From positions 1 through 24,449 of the forward strand of contig NZ_JAVWNC010000030.1 in the NCBI RefSeq assembly GCF_036637135.1: a stretch of 24,449 nt of DNA, given 5' to 3'. The notes beneath the pieces were generated by a model. It did not search any database. It was not told where the DNA came from and was given only the letters and a program-made list of their open reading frames with translations. This document shows, piece by piece, positions 16,353 through 24,448 of the stretch; within the stretch, counting starts at the first letter, position 1; the number at the start of each line of letters is the position of its first letter. The DNA is from Anaerorhabdus sp036637135 (GTDB lineage Bacteria > Bacillota_I > Bacilli_A > Erysipelotrichales > Erysipelotrichaceae). A program made the position numbers and the translations under genes.

Positions 16353-17347
16353 TTTAGTAAAGGAATTTTGTGTTTGATTAAATATGATACTAAAAGTGTA
16401 GGGATTAATACAGAGAATAATCTAAATACACCACTATCAAATAGATAACCATATTGTGTGCCTAATAGAATTGGTATTAATTCTAAGAAGATACCATGAC
16501 TGAAATAGATGATGACACTGTATTCACGCATTGCTGCAAAATCGACTTTCCATTTTATATTTGTATTGAGTAAGGTTATAAACCAAAAGAAACTAAATGG
16601 GACAACCATGAAATAGAAGTTATAGTCAATTGCCCATCCAAATGATTTGATGGAGAAAGCTTCAATGCATAATGCAATAAAGAAGAAGATTGCATAAACC
16701 CATGCATGTTTAATTTTTTCAGCAAGATTGATTTTTGCGATAAACATTCCCATTGATACAAACAGGATACCAAAGAATAATCCATTTCTTGTGGTAAAGA
16801 AAATCATAAGATAGATATTGAATGCATCAAGAAATGCTCCATTTGGAATGATACCGTAATAAGTTTCTAAACATCCAAAGATAAATAGAATTAATCCTAC
16901 AATTAATAATGATTTCATTGAGAATTTCTTTAAATAGAAGTAACAGAAACAAATCGCAAAGATAAGTGCTGCCATATACCATAAATGAAAATAAGTACCA
17001 AAGTTAACCAAAGCTAGGAATGAACCTGCTGCCCATAGGACTGGTGTCATTTCCATAAAACCATTTAATAAGTGAATGCCAAGTGGAATATATAAAACAC
17101 TCCATACTAAATATAAACGAACAAGTTTAATCGTGTACTTCTTAAAACGTTCTGGTGTGGGATTTCCTTTTTGAAAGAAATAACCTGCCGCAACAAAGAA
17201 GAAGGGGATAACAACACGCCCAACAATGTTACTAGTAATAAAACCTAGTGTTGGGATACTTGTATAGAAAGGATATGTATGTACGATAATGACAAGAAAT
17301 GCAGAAATGAATTTCATCAAGTCAATGGCGTTATAATTTTTTTTCAT
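16349..17347 (-). CDS. Membrane acyltransferase 3 family protein (VanT membrane-domain-like)
   Basis: 332 residues with about ten hydrophobic segments. The N-terminus IDLMKFISAFLVIIVHTYPF carries the family histidine H23. GRVVIPFFFVAAGYFF and FHLWYMAALIFA are the other family marks. The pattern is close to the membrane half of VanT-type serine racemases, but no racemase domain follows, so this is a stand-alone acyltransferase 3 protein. Such proteins usually transfer acetyl or similar groups to cell-surface sugars or peptidoglycan parts. It lies 15 bases after the LysR gene on the same strand, with its own AGAGG site. The pair is probably one transcript. The acceptor is unknown. Confidence 0.82.
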   Translation of the reverse strand: MKKNYNAIDLMKFISAFLVIIVHTYPFYTSIPTLGFITSNIVGRVVIPFFFVAAGYFFQKGNPTPERFKKYTIKLVRLYLVWSVLYIPLGIHLLNGFMEMTPVLWAAGSFLALVNFGTYFHLWYMAALIFAICFCYFYLKKFSMKSLLIVGLILFIFGCLETYYGIIPNGAFLDAFNIYLMIFFTTRNGLFFGILFVSMGMFIAKINLAEKIKHAWVYAIFFFIALCIEAFSIKSFGWAIDYNFYFMVVPFSFFWFITLLNTNIKWKVDFAAMREYSVIIYFSHGIFLELIPILLGTQYGYLFDSGVFRLFSVLIPTLLVSYLIKHKIPLLK

Positions 17348-17362
17348 AATTGACCTCTAATA

Positions 17363-18262
17363 TTAGATACTACGATCTTGATTGCATGAATATAATGACA
17401 CAATCTCTTGTATAAGTTCTGGATAGTTAAAATCTTTGTGGTAAATCAAATTTACTTCACGGGACATAGTTAGATTTTCGATTGGTAATGCGATAAGCTT
17501 ATTTTTTTTAATTTCGTCAATCAATACACTATGAGGTAAGATACTTGAGCCAAAGTTCTGACGTATTAAATCTTTAATTGTGGAAACGTTATCAACTTCT
17601 AAGGTTATGTTTAATTCATTGATAGAGTAACCATTACTTTGTAGATGGGATGCGAATAGTTTTCTTGTGTCTGAGTTTGGAAGGCGCAAGATGAGCTTTT
17701 CATCCTTTAGATCTTCGATACTAACAACTTTTTTCTTACTAAGTGGATTGTCTTTAGAAACAGCAAGTATGAGATAATCAGTATCCAATAGAATATGATT
17801 GAAGTTAGAATCAATGATTTTTCCTTCTACAATCGCCATATCAATTTCATAAGTCTTGAGTTTTTTATAAAGATTTTTTATGGTGTCAGAAATAATTGTT
17901 ATGAGTATGTCTTGATTTTCGGAACTATATTTAGCCAGTGTTTCAATCATATAATTACTTTCAGCTGTATGTGTAATTCCGATTACAAGACGGGATAAGT
18001 GTGTAGATTGATCTTCTATGGCTTGTTTCAAATTTTGATATAATGTTTTAATTCGTGTTGCATACTTTACGGCAATATCGCCTTCAACAGTGGTTTTTAG
18101 TGCACCTTCTGTACGTAAGAAGAGTTGGGTGCCTAAGTCTTTTTCCAACATTTTAATATGCTGACTTACTGCAGGTTGTGTTAGATTTAATACTTTTGCT
18201 GCCTTAGTAAAACTCTTCGTTTCATTAACCGCTAGTAAAGTTTCGAGTTTTTGATCAATCAT
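17363..18262 (-). CDS. LysR-family transcriptional regulator
   Basis: 299 residues. The N-terminal winged HTH has the classic core FTKAAKVLNLTQPAVSQHIKMLE at residues ~18-41 followed by LGTQLFLR. The periplasmic-binding-type effector domain begins about residue 90 (LVIGITHTAESNYM) and has the usual late GSSILPHSV element. It starts at an ATG preceded by GAGGAGG. It heads a two-gene minus-strand unit with the acyltransferase gene and diverges from the antiporter gene, with a LysR-type inverted repeat in the 116-bp gap. Either neighbour may be its target. The effector is unknown. Confidence 0.92.
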   Translation of the reverse strand: MIDQKLETLLAVNETKSFTKAAKVLNLTQPAVSQHIKMLEKDLGTQLFLRTEGALKTTVEGDIAVKYATRIKTLYQNLKQAIEDQSTHLSRLVIGITHTAESNYMIETLAKYSSENQDILITIISDTIKNLYKKLKTYEIDMAIVEGKIIDSNFNHILLDTDYLILAVSKDNPLSKKKVVSIEDLKDEKLILRLPNSDTRKLFASHLQSNGYSINELNITLEVDNVSTIKDLIRQNFGSSILPHSVLIDEIKKNKLIALPIENLTMSREVNLIYHKDFNYPELIQEIVSLYSCNQDRSI

Positions 18263-18305
18263 TATAATACCTCCTCATAAATAATATTTATAGGTGTAGT
18301 AATAA

Positions 18306-18324
18306 ACATAATTTTATTTTATGT
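18306..18324. promoter_or_regulatory. LysR-type operator candidate (T-N11-A dyad)
   Basis: ACATAA (18306-18311) and TTATGT (18319-18324) form a perfect 6-bp dyad with a 7-bp centre, and T18309 to A18321 fits the T-N11-A rule. It lies between the divergent LysR and antiporter genes, the usual place for autoregulation plus target control. Confidence 0.5.
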
Positions 18325-18378
18325 ATATACCTTGTCATAATTATATCATGAAATGAAGAAAAAGGAAGGTAACCAAAA

Positions 18379-19608
18379 ATGTCCAATTTAAATGAAACAA
18401 CTCTTATCCTCTGTTCACTAGCGATTATTTTATTTGCAGGATTTCTAGGAACAAGGATGACAAAAATAGTAAGACTTCCCAATGTGAGTGGGTATATCCT
18501 TGCGGGAGTTTTAATAGGTCCAAGTCTATTGAATTTAGTTCCATCTTCAATATTAAATCATATGGGATTCATTAATGATATTGCATTGGGGTTTATTGCA
18601 TTTGGTGTAGGAAAGTTCTTTAAAAAAGAAATTATAAAAGAAACAGGAATTAAAGTTATAGTAATTACGTGTTTTGAAGCATTGTTGGCAGGATTCCTTG
18701 TCACACTAGCGATGCGTTACTTATTTAACTTATCATGGAATTTTGCGCTTATTCTTGGCGCTATAGCAACTGCGACAGCTCCAGCAAGTACAATGATGAC
18801 CATACGTCAATATCATGTGCGAGGTGATTATGTAAATACGTTATTACAAATCGTAGCACTGGATGATGTTATTTGTTTACTCACATTCTCTACAGTGGTT
18901 GCGTTTATTAATTCAAGTGTATCTGGAAGTGTTAGTGTACAAGAAGTTCTCTTACCAATTTTATATAATATTGGATCTTGGGGACTTGGTATTGTAGCCG
19001 CAATGGTTTCAAGTCAATTATTAAAACATAGAAGCACAGACAATAAACTAATTCTTACGCTTGCATTCTTATTGGGCATATCAGGAATTTGTGCACAATT
19101 TGATGTATCTCCATTACTTGCCTGTATGATATTTGGTGCAGTTTATATTAACTTAACTAAAGATAAAAAACTATATGATCAAGTGAATCAATTTAATCCA
19201 CCCATTATGTCTTTATTTTTTATTGTTTCAGGTATGAGATTGGATATCCAATCATTACTTGTTGCAGGGTCAATTGGTATTGGATATTTCGTTATTCGTA
19301 TTCTAGGTAAATACCTAGGAACAGCAATAGGTTGTCGTTTAATGAATATGCCAAAGACTTATGAGAAATACATGGGTCTTGCGATGATACCTCAAGCAGG
19401 TGTAGCAATTGGTTTGGCATTTCTTGCGGAAAGATTACTACCTCCTGAAATGGGAACGGTTTTACTAACCATTATTTTATCATCCTCAGTTCTTTATGAA
19501 ATGGTTGGTCCAGCGTGTGCTAAGTTATCATTTATCTTAGCAGGACTCATTGAAAAAGAACCACATTTACCAAAACAACCAAATCATCATAAGGTAATCG
19601 AGTCATAA
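18379..19608 (+). CDS. CPA2-family cation/proton antiporter (Kef/Na+-H+ exchanger domain)
   Basis: 409 residues, about 12 hydrophobic segments, no C-terminal TrkA-N (RCK) domain. Early family landmarks are PNVSGYILAGVLIGPSLLN and FGVGKFFKKE. The ion-site acidic pair is D162-D163 in VALDDVICLLTF, preceded by IATATAPASTMM. PPIMSLFFIVSGMRLD and MIPQAGVAIGLAFLAE are the late core helices. It would exchange Na+ or K+ for protons across the cytoplasmic membrane. It starts after AAGGAAGG and is divergent from a LysR gene. The yaaA gene follows after 28 bases on the same strand, so they may be co-transcribed. Confidence 0.9.
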   Translation: MSNLNETTLILCSLAIILFAGFLGTRMTKIVRLPNVSGYILAGVLIGPSLLNLVPSSILNHMGFINDIALGFIAFGVGKFFKKEIIKETGIKVIVITCFEALLAGFLVTLAMRYLFNLSWNFALILGAIATATAPASTMMTIRQYHVRGDYVNTLLQIVALDDVICLLTFSTVVAFINSSVSGSVSVQEVLLPILYNIGSWGLGIVAAMVSSQLLKHRSTDNKLILTLAFLLGISGICAQFDVSPLLACMIFGAVYINLTKDKKLYDQVNQFNPPIMSLFFIVSGMRLDIQSLLVAGSIGIGYFVIRILGKYLGTAIGCRLMNMPKTYEKYMGLAMIPQAGVAIGLAFLAERLLPPEMGTVLLTIILSSSVLYEMVGPACAKLSFILAGLIEKEPHLPKQPNHHKVIES

Positions 19609-19636
19609 ATATGTTAAAATGCTTTTGGTGATCAAG

Positions 19637-20374
19637 ATGAAAATTATTATTTCTCCTGCAAAGAAAATGATTGATACAAGTGATTCTTTTGTGCCCTCTA
19701 CAAAGCCTTGTTTCTTACATGATGCAAAAACTATCTTTAATACAATAAAGAAACTAAATAGAGAAGAACTAAAAACAGTTTTAAAATGCAACAATCAATT
19801 AGTTGATTTGAACTATGATCGTTATGCAACAAACAAATTGGAAAAAGCAAATATGATGGCTCTTGTAACGTATCAAGGATTACAATATCAAGAAATGGCA
19901 CCTCATGTTTTTTCTGATGATGCATGGCAATATGTAAATGAACATTTGGTTATTTTAAGTGGTTTGTATGGTTATCTAAAACCAACAGATGCAGTGGTAC
20001 CATATCGCTTGGAGATGCAAGCTAAAATCAAGATAAAAAATCATCATAATTTATATGATTTCTGGGGAGATAAAATAGCGAAAGAGTTACTTCAAGATAA
20101 TGATGTAATTATTAACTTAGCATCCAAAGAATACAGTGATGTTATTGAGCCGTATTGTAAAGACAGAATGATTACAATTGTATTCGGTGAATTAATAAAT
20201 GACAAAATAAAAATAAAAGGCACTCTTGCGAAAATGGCAAGAGGTGCCATGGTACGTTATATGGCTGAACATAATATTACGCAAGTAGATGACATGAAGC
20301 ATTTTAATCTCTATGGGTTTGCGTATAGTAAACAACATTCATCAAAAAATGAAATTGTATTTATAAAGCAGTAA
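19637..20374 (+). CDS. yaaA: Peroxide stress protein YaaA (DUF328/UPF0246)
   Basis: 245 residues, close to the ~258 of E. coli YaaA. The start MKIIISPAKKM, the middle LSGLYGYLKPTDAVVPYRLEM, the NLASKEYSDVI segment and the later GTLAKMARGAMVRYM are family signatures. In E. coli the protein lowers free iron and oxidative damage during peroxide stress; the fold carries a DNA-binding helix-hairpin-helix-like element. I chose ATG 19637, preceded by GGTGAT, where the family begins. Its last 14 bases overlap the 3' end of the minus-strand chromate transporter gene. Confidence 0.93.
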   Translation: MKIIISPAKKMIDTSDSFVPSTKPCFLHDAKTIFNTIKKLNREELKTVLKCNNQLVDLNYDRYATNKLEKANMMALVTYQGLQYQEMAPHVFSDDAWQYVNEHLVILSGLYGYLKPTDAVVPYRLEMQAKIKIKNHHNLYDFWGDKIAKELLQDNDVIINLASKEYSDVIEPYCKDRMITIVFGELINDKIKIKGTLAKMARGAMVRYMAEHNITQVDDMKHFNLYGFAYSKQHSSKNEIVFIKQ

Positions 20375-20924
20375 CATAGAATAATACGACTTTAGCTACT
20401 CCGCATAGTAACATCACTGTAATTGGGTTTGCTTTAAACTTACTTAAGACAATAAACGCAATAGCGAAGATGACAATCATATCTATGCGCATTGTTCCAA
20501 TTGAAACAGCTGCGGTTCCCCATAATGCAGTGGTGAGAATTGATATACCTGCTGTTGCAATCATTGCGACAACTGCAGGACGTAATGTACTTAAGACATT
20601 TTGTATCCACGCTACATTCTTATATTTTATGTAGAAGAAAGCTAATACAGATACAATAATTGATGCAGGCAAAACACAACCAACTGTTGCGATAATAGCA
20701 CCAAAGATTCCTCCTACTTGTAGTCCAACGAATGTTGCGGTATTAATCGCGATGGGACCGGGTGTCATTTGTGAAATTGTAACAAGATTTGCGAATTCAC
20801 TTAACTCTAACCATTTATGCAATGTAACTACTTGTTCCTGGATGAGTGGTAATGCAGCATATCCTCCACCAAAACTAAATAAACCAATTTGAAGGAAACT
20901 AATAAATAATTGTAGATAAACCAT
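20361..20924 (-). CDS. Chromate transporter family protein, second half-size subunit
   Basis: 187 residues, a short (single CHR domain) member with about six hydrophobic segments. Family motifs are FSFGGGYAALPLIQEQVV at residues ~16-33 and QMTPGPIAINTATFVG at ~53-68. In Bacillus-type pairs (YwrA/YwrB, ChrA pairs) two such proteins with opposite topology form one transporter. It starts at TAATG, overlapping the stop of the partner gene by one base, with GGAGGGA upstream. Its 3' end overlaps yaaA by 14 bases. The real solute may be sulfate- or chromate-like; export of chromate is known only for some members. Confidence 0.9.
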   Translation of the reverse strand: MVYLQLFISFLQIGLFSFGGGYAALPLIQEQVVTLHKWLELSEFANLVTISQMTPGPIAINTATFVGLQVGGIFGAIIATVGCVLPASIIVSVLAFFYIKYKNVAWIQNVLSTLRPAVVAMIATAGISILTTALWGTAAVSIGTMRIDMIVIFAIAFIVLSKFKANPITVMLLCGVAKVVLFYVTAL

Positions 20925-21487
20925 TAGTTATCCCTCCTTTGAAAAATATACATACGTGCAATACCAATAATGATGCATGTAATAACAATCCAAGCAACAT
21001 TGATTTTAAATACAAAAGCACTAATGAAAGCAATGATCATAACAATGTTATTGAGCATGCTTTTTTCTTTTACGATACCCAATGCCATATCAACAACTAC
21101 TGCAGCAATAACGGCAGCGACACCCGATTGCATACCATCTAACATCAATGCGATAAATTGATTCGCTTGGAATGCTTCGTAAAAATAAGAAACAATTGTG
21201 ATGATAATAAATGGTGGTAGTACAGTTCCAAGGATTGAAATTAATACACCAAATATACCATCAAGTTTATAGCCTACTACAATTGCTCCATTTACTGCCA
21301 TAACACCAGGTGCTGATTGTGCAATAGCGACGAGGTCTAACATTTCTTTTTCATCAATCCAATGATATTGATCAACAAATTTATTCTTCAATAATGTGAT
21401 AATGACATAACCACCACCGAAGGTAAAAGCACTAAGATATAGTGTAGATAAAAACAATTTCTTTCTTAATTCAGCTTTATTTTCCAT
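20924..21487 (-). CDS. Chromate transporter family protein, first half-size subunit
   Basis: 187 residues, one CHR domain with about six hydrophobic segments. FTFGGGYVIITLLKNKFV is the N-terminal motif. The second motif reads AQSAPGVMAVNGAIVVGY, so the usual PGP is PGV here. It starts after GGGGAG and is the upstream partner of the pair. A LysR gene diverges from it across a ~100-bp gap that carries an imperfect dyad, so LysR control is likely. The two subunits share motif layout but not close sequence, as expected for paired short CHR proteins. Confidence 0.9.
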   Translation of the reverse strand: MENKAELRKKLFLSTLYLSAFTFGGGYVIITLLKNKFVDQYHWIDEKEMLDLVAIAQSAPGVMAVNGAIVVGYKLDGIFGVLISILGTVLPPFIIITIVSYFYEAFQANQFIALMLDGMQSGVAAVIAAVVVDMALGIVKEKSMLNNIVMIIAFISAFVFKINVAWIVITCIIIGIARMYIFQRRDN

Positions 21488-21529
21488 TTCTTTTCTCCCC
21501 TATGTACAAGTTTACGCCGGAAAGGTATA

Positions 21530-21548
21530 TAATTAAATTAGTATTATC
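21530..21548. promoter_or_regulatory. Inverted repeat between the chromate pair and LysR genes
   Basis: ATAAT (21530-21534) and ATTAT (21544-21548) form a 5-bp dyad with a 9-bp centre in the divergent promoter region. It is a weak candidate for a LysR site, since such short AT repeats also occur by chance. Confidence 0.25.
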
Positions 21549-21589
21549 TTATAGAATACATATTGAAAATGATATGTATAGGAGGAATG

Positions 21590-22483
21590 ATGACATTACG
21601 ACATTTGAAAATCTTTGTGATGGTTTATCAAAAAGGAAGTATTACGAAAGCTGCAGAAGAGTTGCATCTTGCACAGCCTGCAGTTAGCTTAGCTATTAAA
21701 GAAATGGAAGAGTATTATGGTATTCGATTGTTTGATCGATTAGCTCGTAAAATATATCCAACAGAAGTAGCGAATCGCTTGTTTGAAAATGCATTGCAAA
21801 TTCTTGTCATGTTTGATGAAATGGAACAAAATTTAGTGAATTATGAAATACTAGGGACATTGCGTATTGGAACCACAATCACAATAGGTAATTTTATACT
21901 TCCAACTATTATCAAATTATTCAAAGAGAAATATCCAAAAACAAAAGTACAAGTTACCATCAACAATAGTGAACACATAGAAAACTTACTCATTGAAAAT
22001 GAAGTCGATTTGATTTTACTTGAAGGAAGATGTCACTACAAAGAAAAGATGATAGAGATACCTTTTCACAAAGATGAATTGTGCTTGATAGTTGGTAAAG
22101 AACATCACTTAGCAAAACGAAAGATAATTCAATTGAAAGAGTTAGAAAACTGTGACTTGTTATTTAGAGAACCGGGTAGTGCAGAAAGAGATTTATTAAA
22201 TAGTTTATTTACTGCGAATGATGTCATCATTAAACCAATTTGGGAAAGCGTGAGTACTAAAGCCTTAGTAAGAGGTGTCGAAAAAAATCTGGGTGTATCT
22301 ATATTACCTTATCTGATGATACGTGATGATTTACAAAGAAAAGATGTTGTTAAGTTAAAAATAGAAGGCATTGATTTAGTGCGCAACTTTATGGTCATTT
22401 ATAACAAGAATAAGTATTTAACTGAATCTGCACAAACATTTGTGAAATTGTGCAAAGACTGGGATGTTATCAAAGACTTATAA
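21590..22483 (+). CDS. LysR-family transcriptional regulator
   Basis: 297 residues. The HTH core is SITKAAEELHLAQPAVSLAI at residues ~18-37, followed by GIRLFDR. The effector domain begins about residue 88 (LGTLRIGTTITIGNFILP). ILPYLMI near residue 240 is the usual late element. AGGAGG at 21580-21585 is followed by tandem ATGATG; I take the second ATG (21590) because spacing is better and MTLRHLKIFV is a standard LysR beginning, though 21587 is possible. It diverges from the chromate transporter pair and precedes the threonine ammonia-lyase gene by 84 bases on the same strand, so either could be the target. Confidence 0.92.
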   Translation: MTLRHLKIFVMVYQKGSITKAAEELHLAQPAVSLAIKEMEEYYGIRLFDRLARKIYPTEVANRLFENALQILVMFDEMEQNLVNYEILGTLRIGTTITIGNFILPTIIKLFKEKYPKTKVQVTINNSEHIENLLIENEVDLILLEGRCHYKEKMIEIPFHKDELCLIVGKEHHLAKRKIIQLKELENCDLLFREPGSAERDLLNSLFTANDVIIKPIWESVSTKALVRGVEKNLGVSILPYLMIRDDLQRKDVVKLKIEGIDLVRNFMVIYNKNKYLTESAQTFVKLCKDWDVIKDL

Positions 22484-22499
22484 TAGAAACATGAAATGA

Positions 22500-22524
22500 T
22501 TGTGAAAAGTGTTTAATTTCACAA
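22500..22524. promoter_or_regulatory. Inverted repeat upstream of threonine ammonia-lyase
   Basis: TTGTGAAA (22500-22507) and TTTCACAA (22517-22524) are perfect 8-bp arms with a 9-nt centre, between LysR and the ilvA-type gene. The arms match Rex half-sites, but known Rex sites have a much shorter centre; CRP/FNR sites also have closer arms. There is no T-run, so it is not a terminator. Confidence 0.5.
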
Positions 22525-22567
22525 GGATTTGAAGTAGAATTATAAAAGAAATTTGGAGTGTACACTT

Positions 22568-23788
22568 ATGAAAATTGAAATGATTCAAGAAGCAAAAGAA
22601 GTACTAAAAGGTGTTATTACGAAAACACCGATTATTGATGCATCACTTATTCATAATAATTTGTGGATTAAAGCAGAGAACTTACAAAAAACAGGGGCAT
22701 TTAAGCTTCGTGGAGCATATTATAAATTAAGTAAACTTACACCTGAACAAAAGGCTTGCGGTGTCGTAGCGGCAAGTGCAGGCAACCATGCGCAAGGTGT
22801 AGCGTATGCATGTCGTGACATGGGAATCAAAGGAACAATTGTTATGCCTGCAACAGCACCTCTATCGAAGATAGAGGCTACTCGTAGTTATGGTGTAAAT
22901 GTAGAACTTGTGGGAGATACATTTAATGATGCCTATGAATTTGCGAAAGAACTCGTATGTAAAACAGGGGCAATCTTCATTGAACCATTTGATGATGAAG
23001 AAGTTATTGCAGGACAAGGGACAATAGGGTTAGAAATTCTTGAAAAAATGCCAGATGTTGAAACAGTACTTGTACCAATTGGTGGTGGAGGATTAGCGAG
23101 CGGAATTGCATTCGCTATTAAATCATTAAAACCATCAGTACGAGTAATTGGTGTTCAAGCAAAGCATGCACCAAGTATGAAAGTATCAATTGAAGAAAAT
23201 AAAATTACAGAAGCAGAAGTAAATACAATGGCTGATGGTATCGCGGTTAAAAAACCAGGTAACAAAACATTTGAGATTTGTAGAGATTATTTAGATGATG
23301 TTGTTTTAGTTGGTGATAAAGAAATCTCCGCAACGATCTTGATGTTACTTGAAAAGATGAAACTTGTTGCAGAAGGAGCTGGTGCAACAGCGATAGCTGC
23401 TGCTGTATTCCATAAAGTTAGTATTGATCAAAAGAAAACAGTTGCGGTTTTATCAGGCGGCAACATTGATGTAAACTATTTAGCACAAATTATTGATTTA
23501 GGATTAATTAAAACAGGCAGACGTTTCTCTGTATCATTCCATTTAACAGATAAACCTGGAAACTTAAAACGTGTTATAGATACGTTATCAGAAGTAGGGG
23601 CAAATATTATTACAGTTGAACATGATCGTTTATCAAACGAAGTATTGAAACATCAATGTTCAGTATCGATGGTACTTGAAACATTGAATCAAGAACATAA
23701 AGAAAGCCTAATAGATAGGCTTAAGAGTGAAGGATATGAAGTCGAAGTAAGAAAAGGTGAACTTATTGCGACTGACCTTGATGAGTAA
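22568..23788 (+). CDS. ilvA: Threonine ammonia-lyase (threonine dehydratase) with C-terminal ACT domain
   Basis: 406 residues, the medium form with a PLP-binding fold-type II domain and one ACT domain (~327-402). K46 in KTGAFKLRGA binds PLP; SAGNHAQG is the substrate loop; PIGGGGLASG (~residue 172-181) binds the cofactor phosphate; SGGNID is the late cofactor loop. It converts threonine to 2-oxobutyrate and ammonia (and serine to pyruvate). It may serve isoleucine synthesis or threonine catabolism; no ilv genes are nearby, so the name is given by family. I chose ATG 22568, nine bases after GGAG. Its stop codon abuts the stop of the minus-strand HAD gene with no gap. Confidence 0.93.
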   Translation: MKIEMIQEAKEVLKGVITKTPIIDASLIHNNLWIKAENLQKTGAFKLRGAYYKLSKLTPEQKACGVVAASAGNHAQGVAYACRDMGIKGTIVMPATAPLSKIEATRSYGVNVELVGDTFNDAYEFAKELVCKTGAIFIEPFDDEEVIAGQGTIGLEILEKMPDVETVLVPIGGGGLASGIAFAIKSLKPSVRVIGVQAKHAPSMKVSIEENKITEAEVNTMADGIAVKKPGNKTFEICRDYLDDVVLVGDKEISATILMLLEKMKLVAEGAGATAIAAAVFHKVSIDQKKTVAVLSGGNIDVNYLAQIIDLGLIKTGRRFSVSFHLTDKPGNLKRVIDTLSEVGANIITVEHDRLSNEVLKHQCSVSMVLETLNQEHKESLIDRLKSEGYEVEVRKGELIATDLDE

Positions 23789-24448
23789 TTATTGTTCCTT
23801 AAGGAATTCAAGAATATCAACAAAATTATTTGAATGAAATATGATTTGGGGATAATGTTGAAATGCTTCCCAACCATATTGATGCAAAAGAATAATGGAT
23901 TTAAATCCAGCTTGTATGGCACATTCAACACCACTTAAAGAGTCTTCGAATATGATGCAAGACTCTTTTTCTGTGCCTAAAATCGCCAATGCATCATTAA
24001 ACATGTCCACTTTATCTTTATATTTACCGTTATCATAAATAATATCTTCTAGTCTCATCCATTGATCCAAGCGGAAGGTTGAATAGAAAAATTCAATGTT
24101 TTCAATGATAGATGCACTAGCGATGGTAAAAGGTATCTTATTTTCCTTAAGATAATTCATAACTCCTGTTGAACCATCAACTAAACTTAAATTTGGAATA
24201 CTTCTACACACATCGCGATAAATTTCTTCTTTCTTTTTAGAAAAATAGTTTTTTTCCTCCATTGTAAAACGTCCTGGAGCAAGTCTTTCAATTGCCTCAA
24301 CATTAGGACAACCATGAATACAAGTATTCATATCATAATCACTTAATTCTCTATCAAGCAATTCTTTTGCCAGGTTTTTCCAAGCGGTGTTGTGGAAATC
24401 ACTGTCAAATAATAATGTTCCATTAAAATCAAAGATTGCACTTTTATA
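23789..24448 (-). CDS. HAD-family phosphatase (beta-phosphoglucomutase-like), 5' end outside window
   Basis: 219 residues are visible and the frame runs off the right edge without a start; the codons at the edge read YKSAIFDFNGTLLFDS, which is where HAD proteins begin, so only a few residues are missing. A shorter internal start would remove the catalytic motif. Motif I is D-F-N-G-T: the nucleophile is present but the second aspartate is asparagine. Motif II is TIASAS, motif III lysine is in YKDKVDMF and motif IV is IFEDSLSGVECAIQAG. A helical cap lies between motifs I and II, as in beta-phosphoglucomutase-like proteins. It probably acts on a small sugar phosphate or is a related hydrolase; substrate unknown. 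Confidence 0.87.
   Translation of the reverse strand, partial: YKSAIFDFNGTLLFDSDFHNTAWKNLAKELLDRELSDYDMNTCIHGCPNVEAIERLAPGRFTMEEKNYFSKKKEEIYRDVCRSIPNLSLVDGSTGVMNYLKENKIPFTIASASIIENIEFFYSTFRLDQWMRLEDIIYDNGKYKDKVDMFNDALAILGTEKESCIIFEDSLSGVECAIQAGFKSIILLHQYGWEAFQHYPQIIFHSNNFVDILEFLKEQ

Noticed and set aside
20219..20248. Strong hairpin (GGCACTCTTGC with GCAAGAGGTGCC, one bulge) late in yaaA
   Set aside because: It lies in the conserved GTLAKMARGAM coding segment, has no T-run, and is best explained by codon choice for the protein motif.
23795..23806. 12-bp palindrome TTCCTTAAGGAA between the ends of ilvA and the HAD gene
   Set aside because: It has no loop and no T-run and lies within the HAD coding sequence; it is not a usable terminator.
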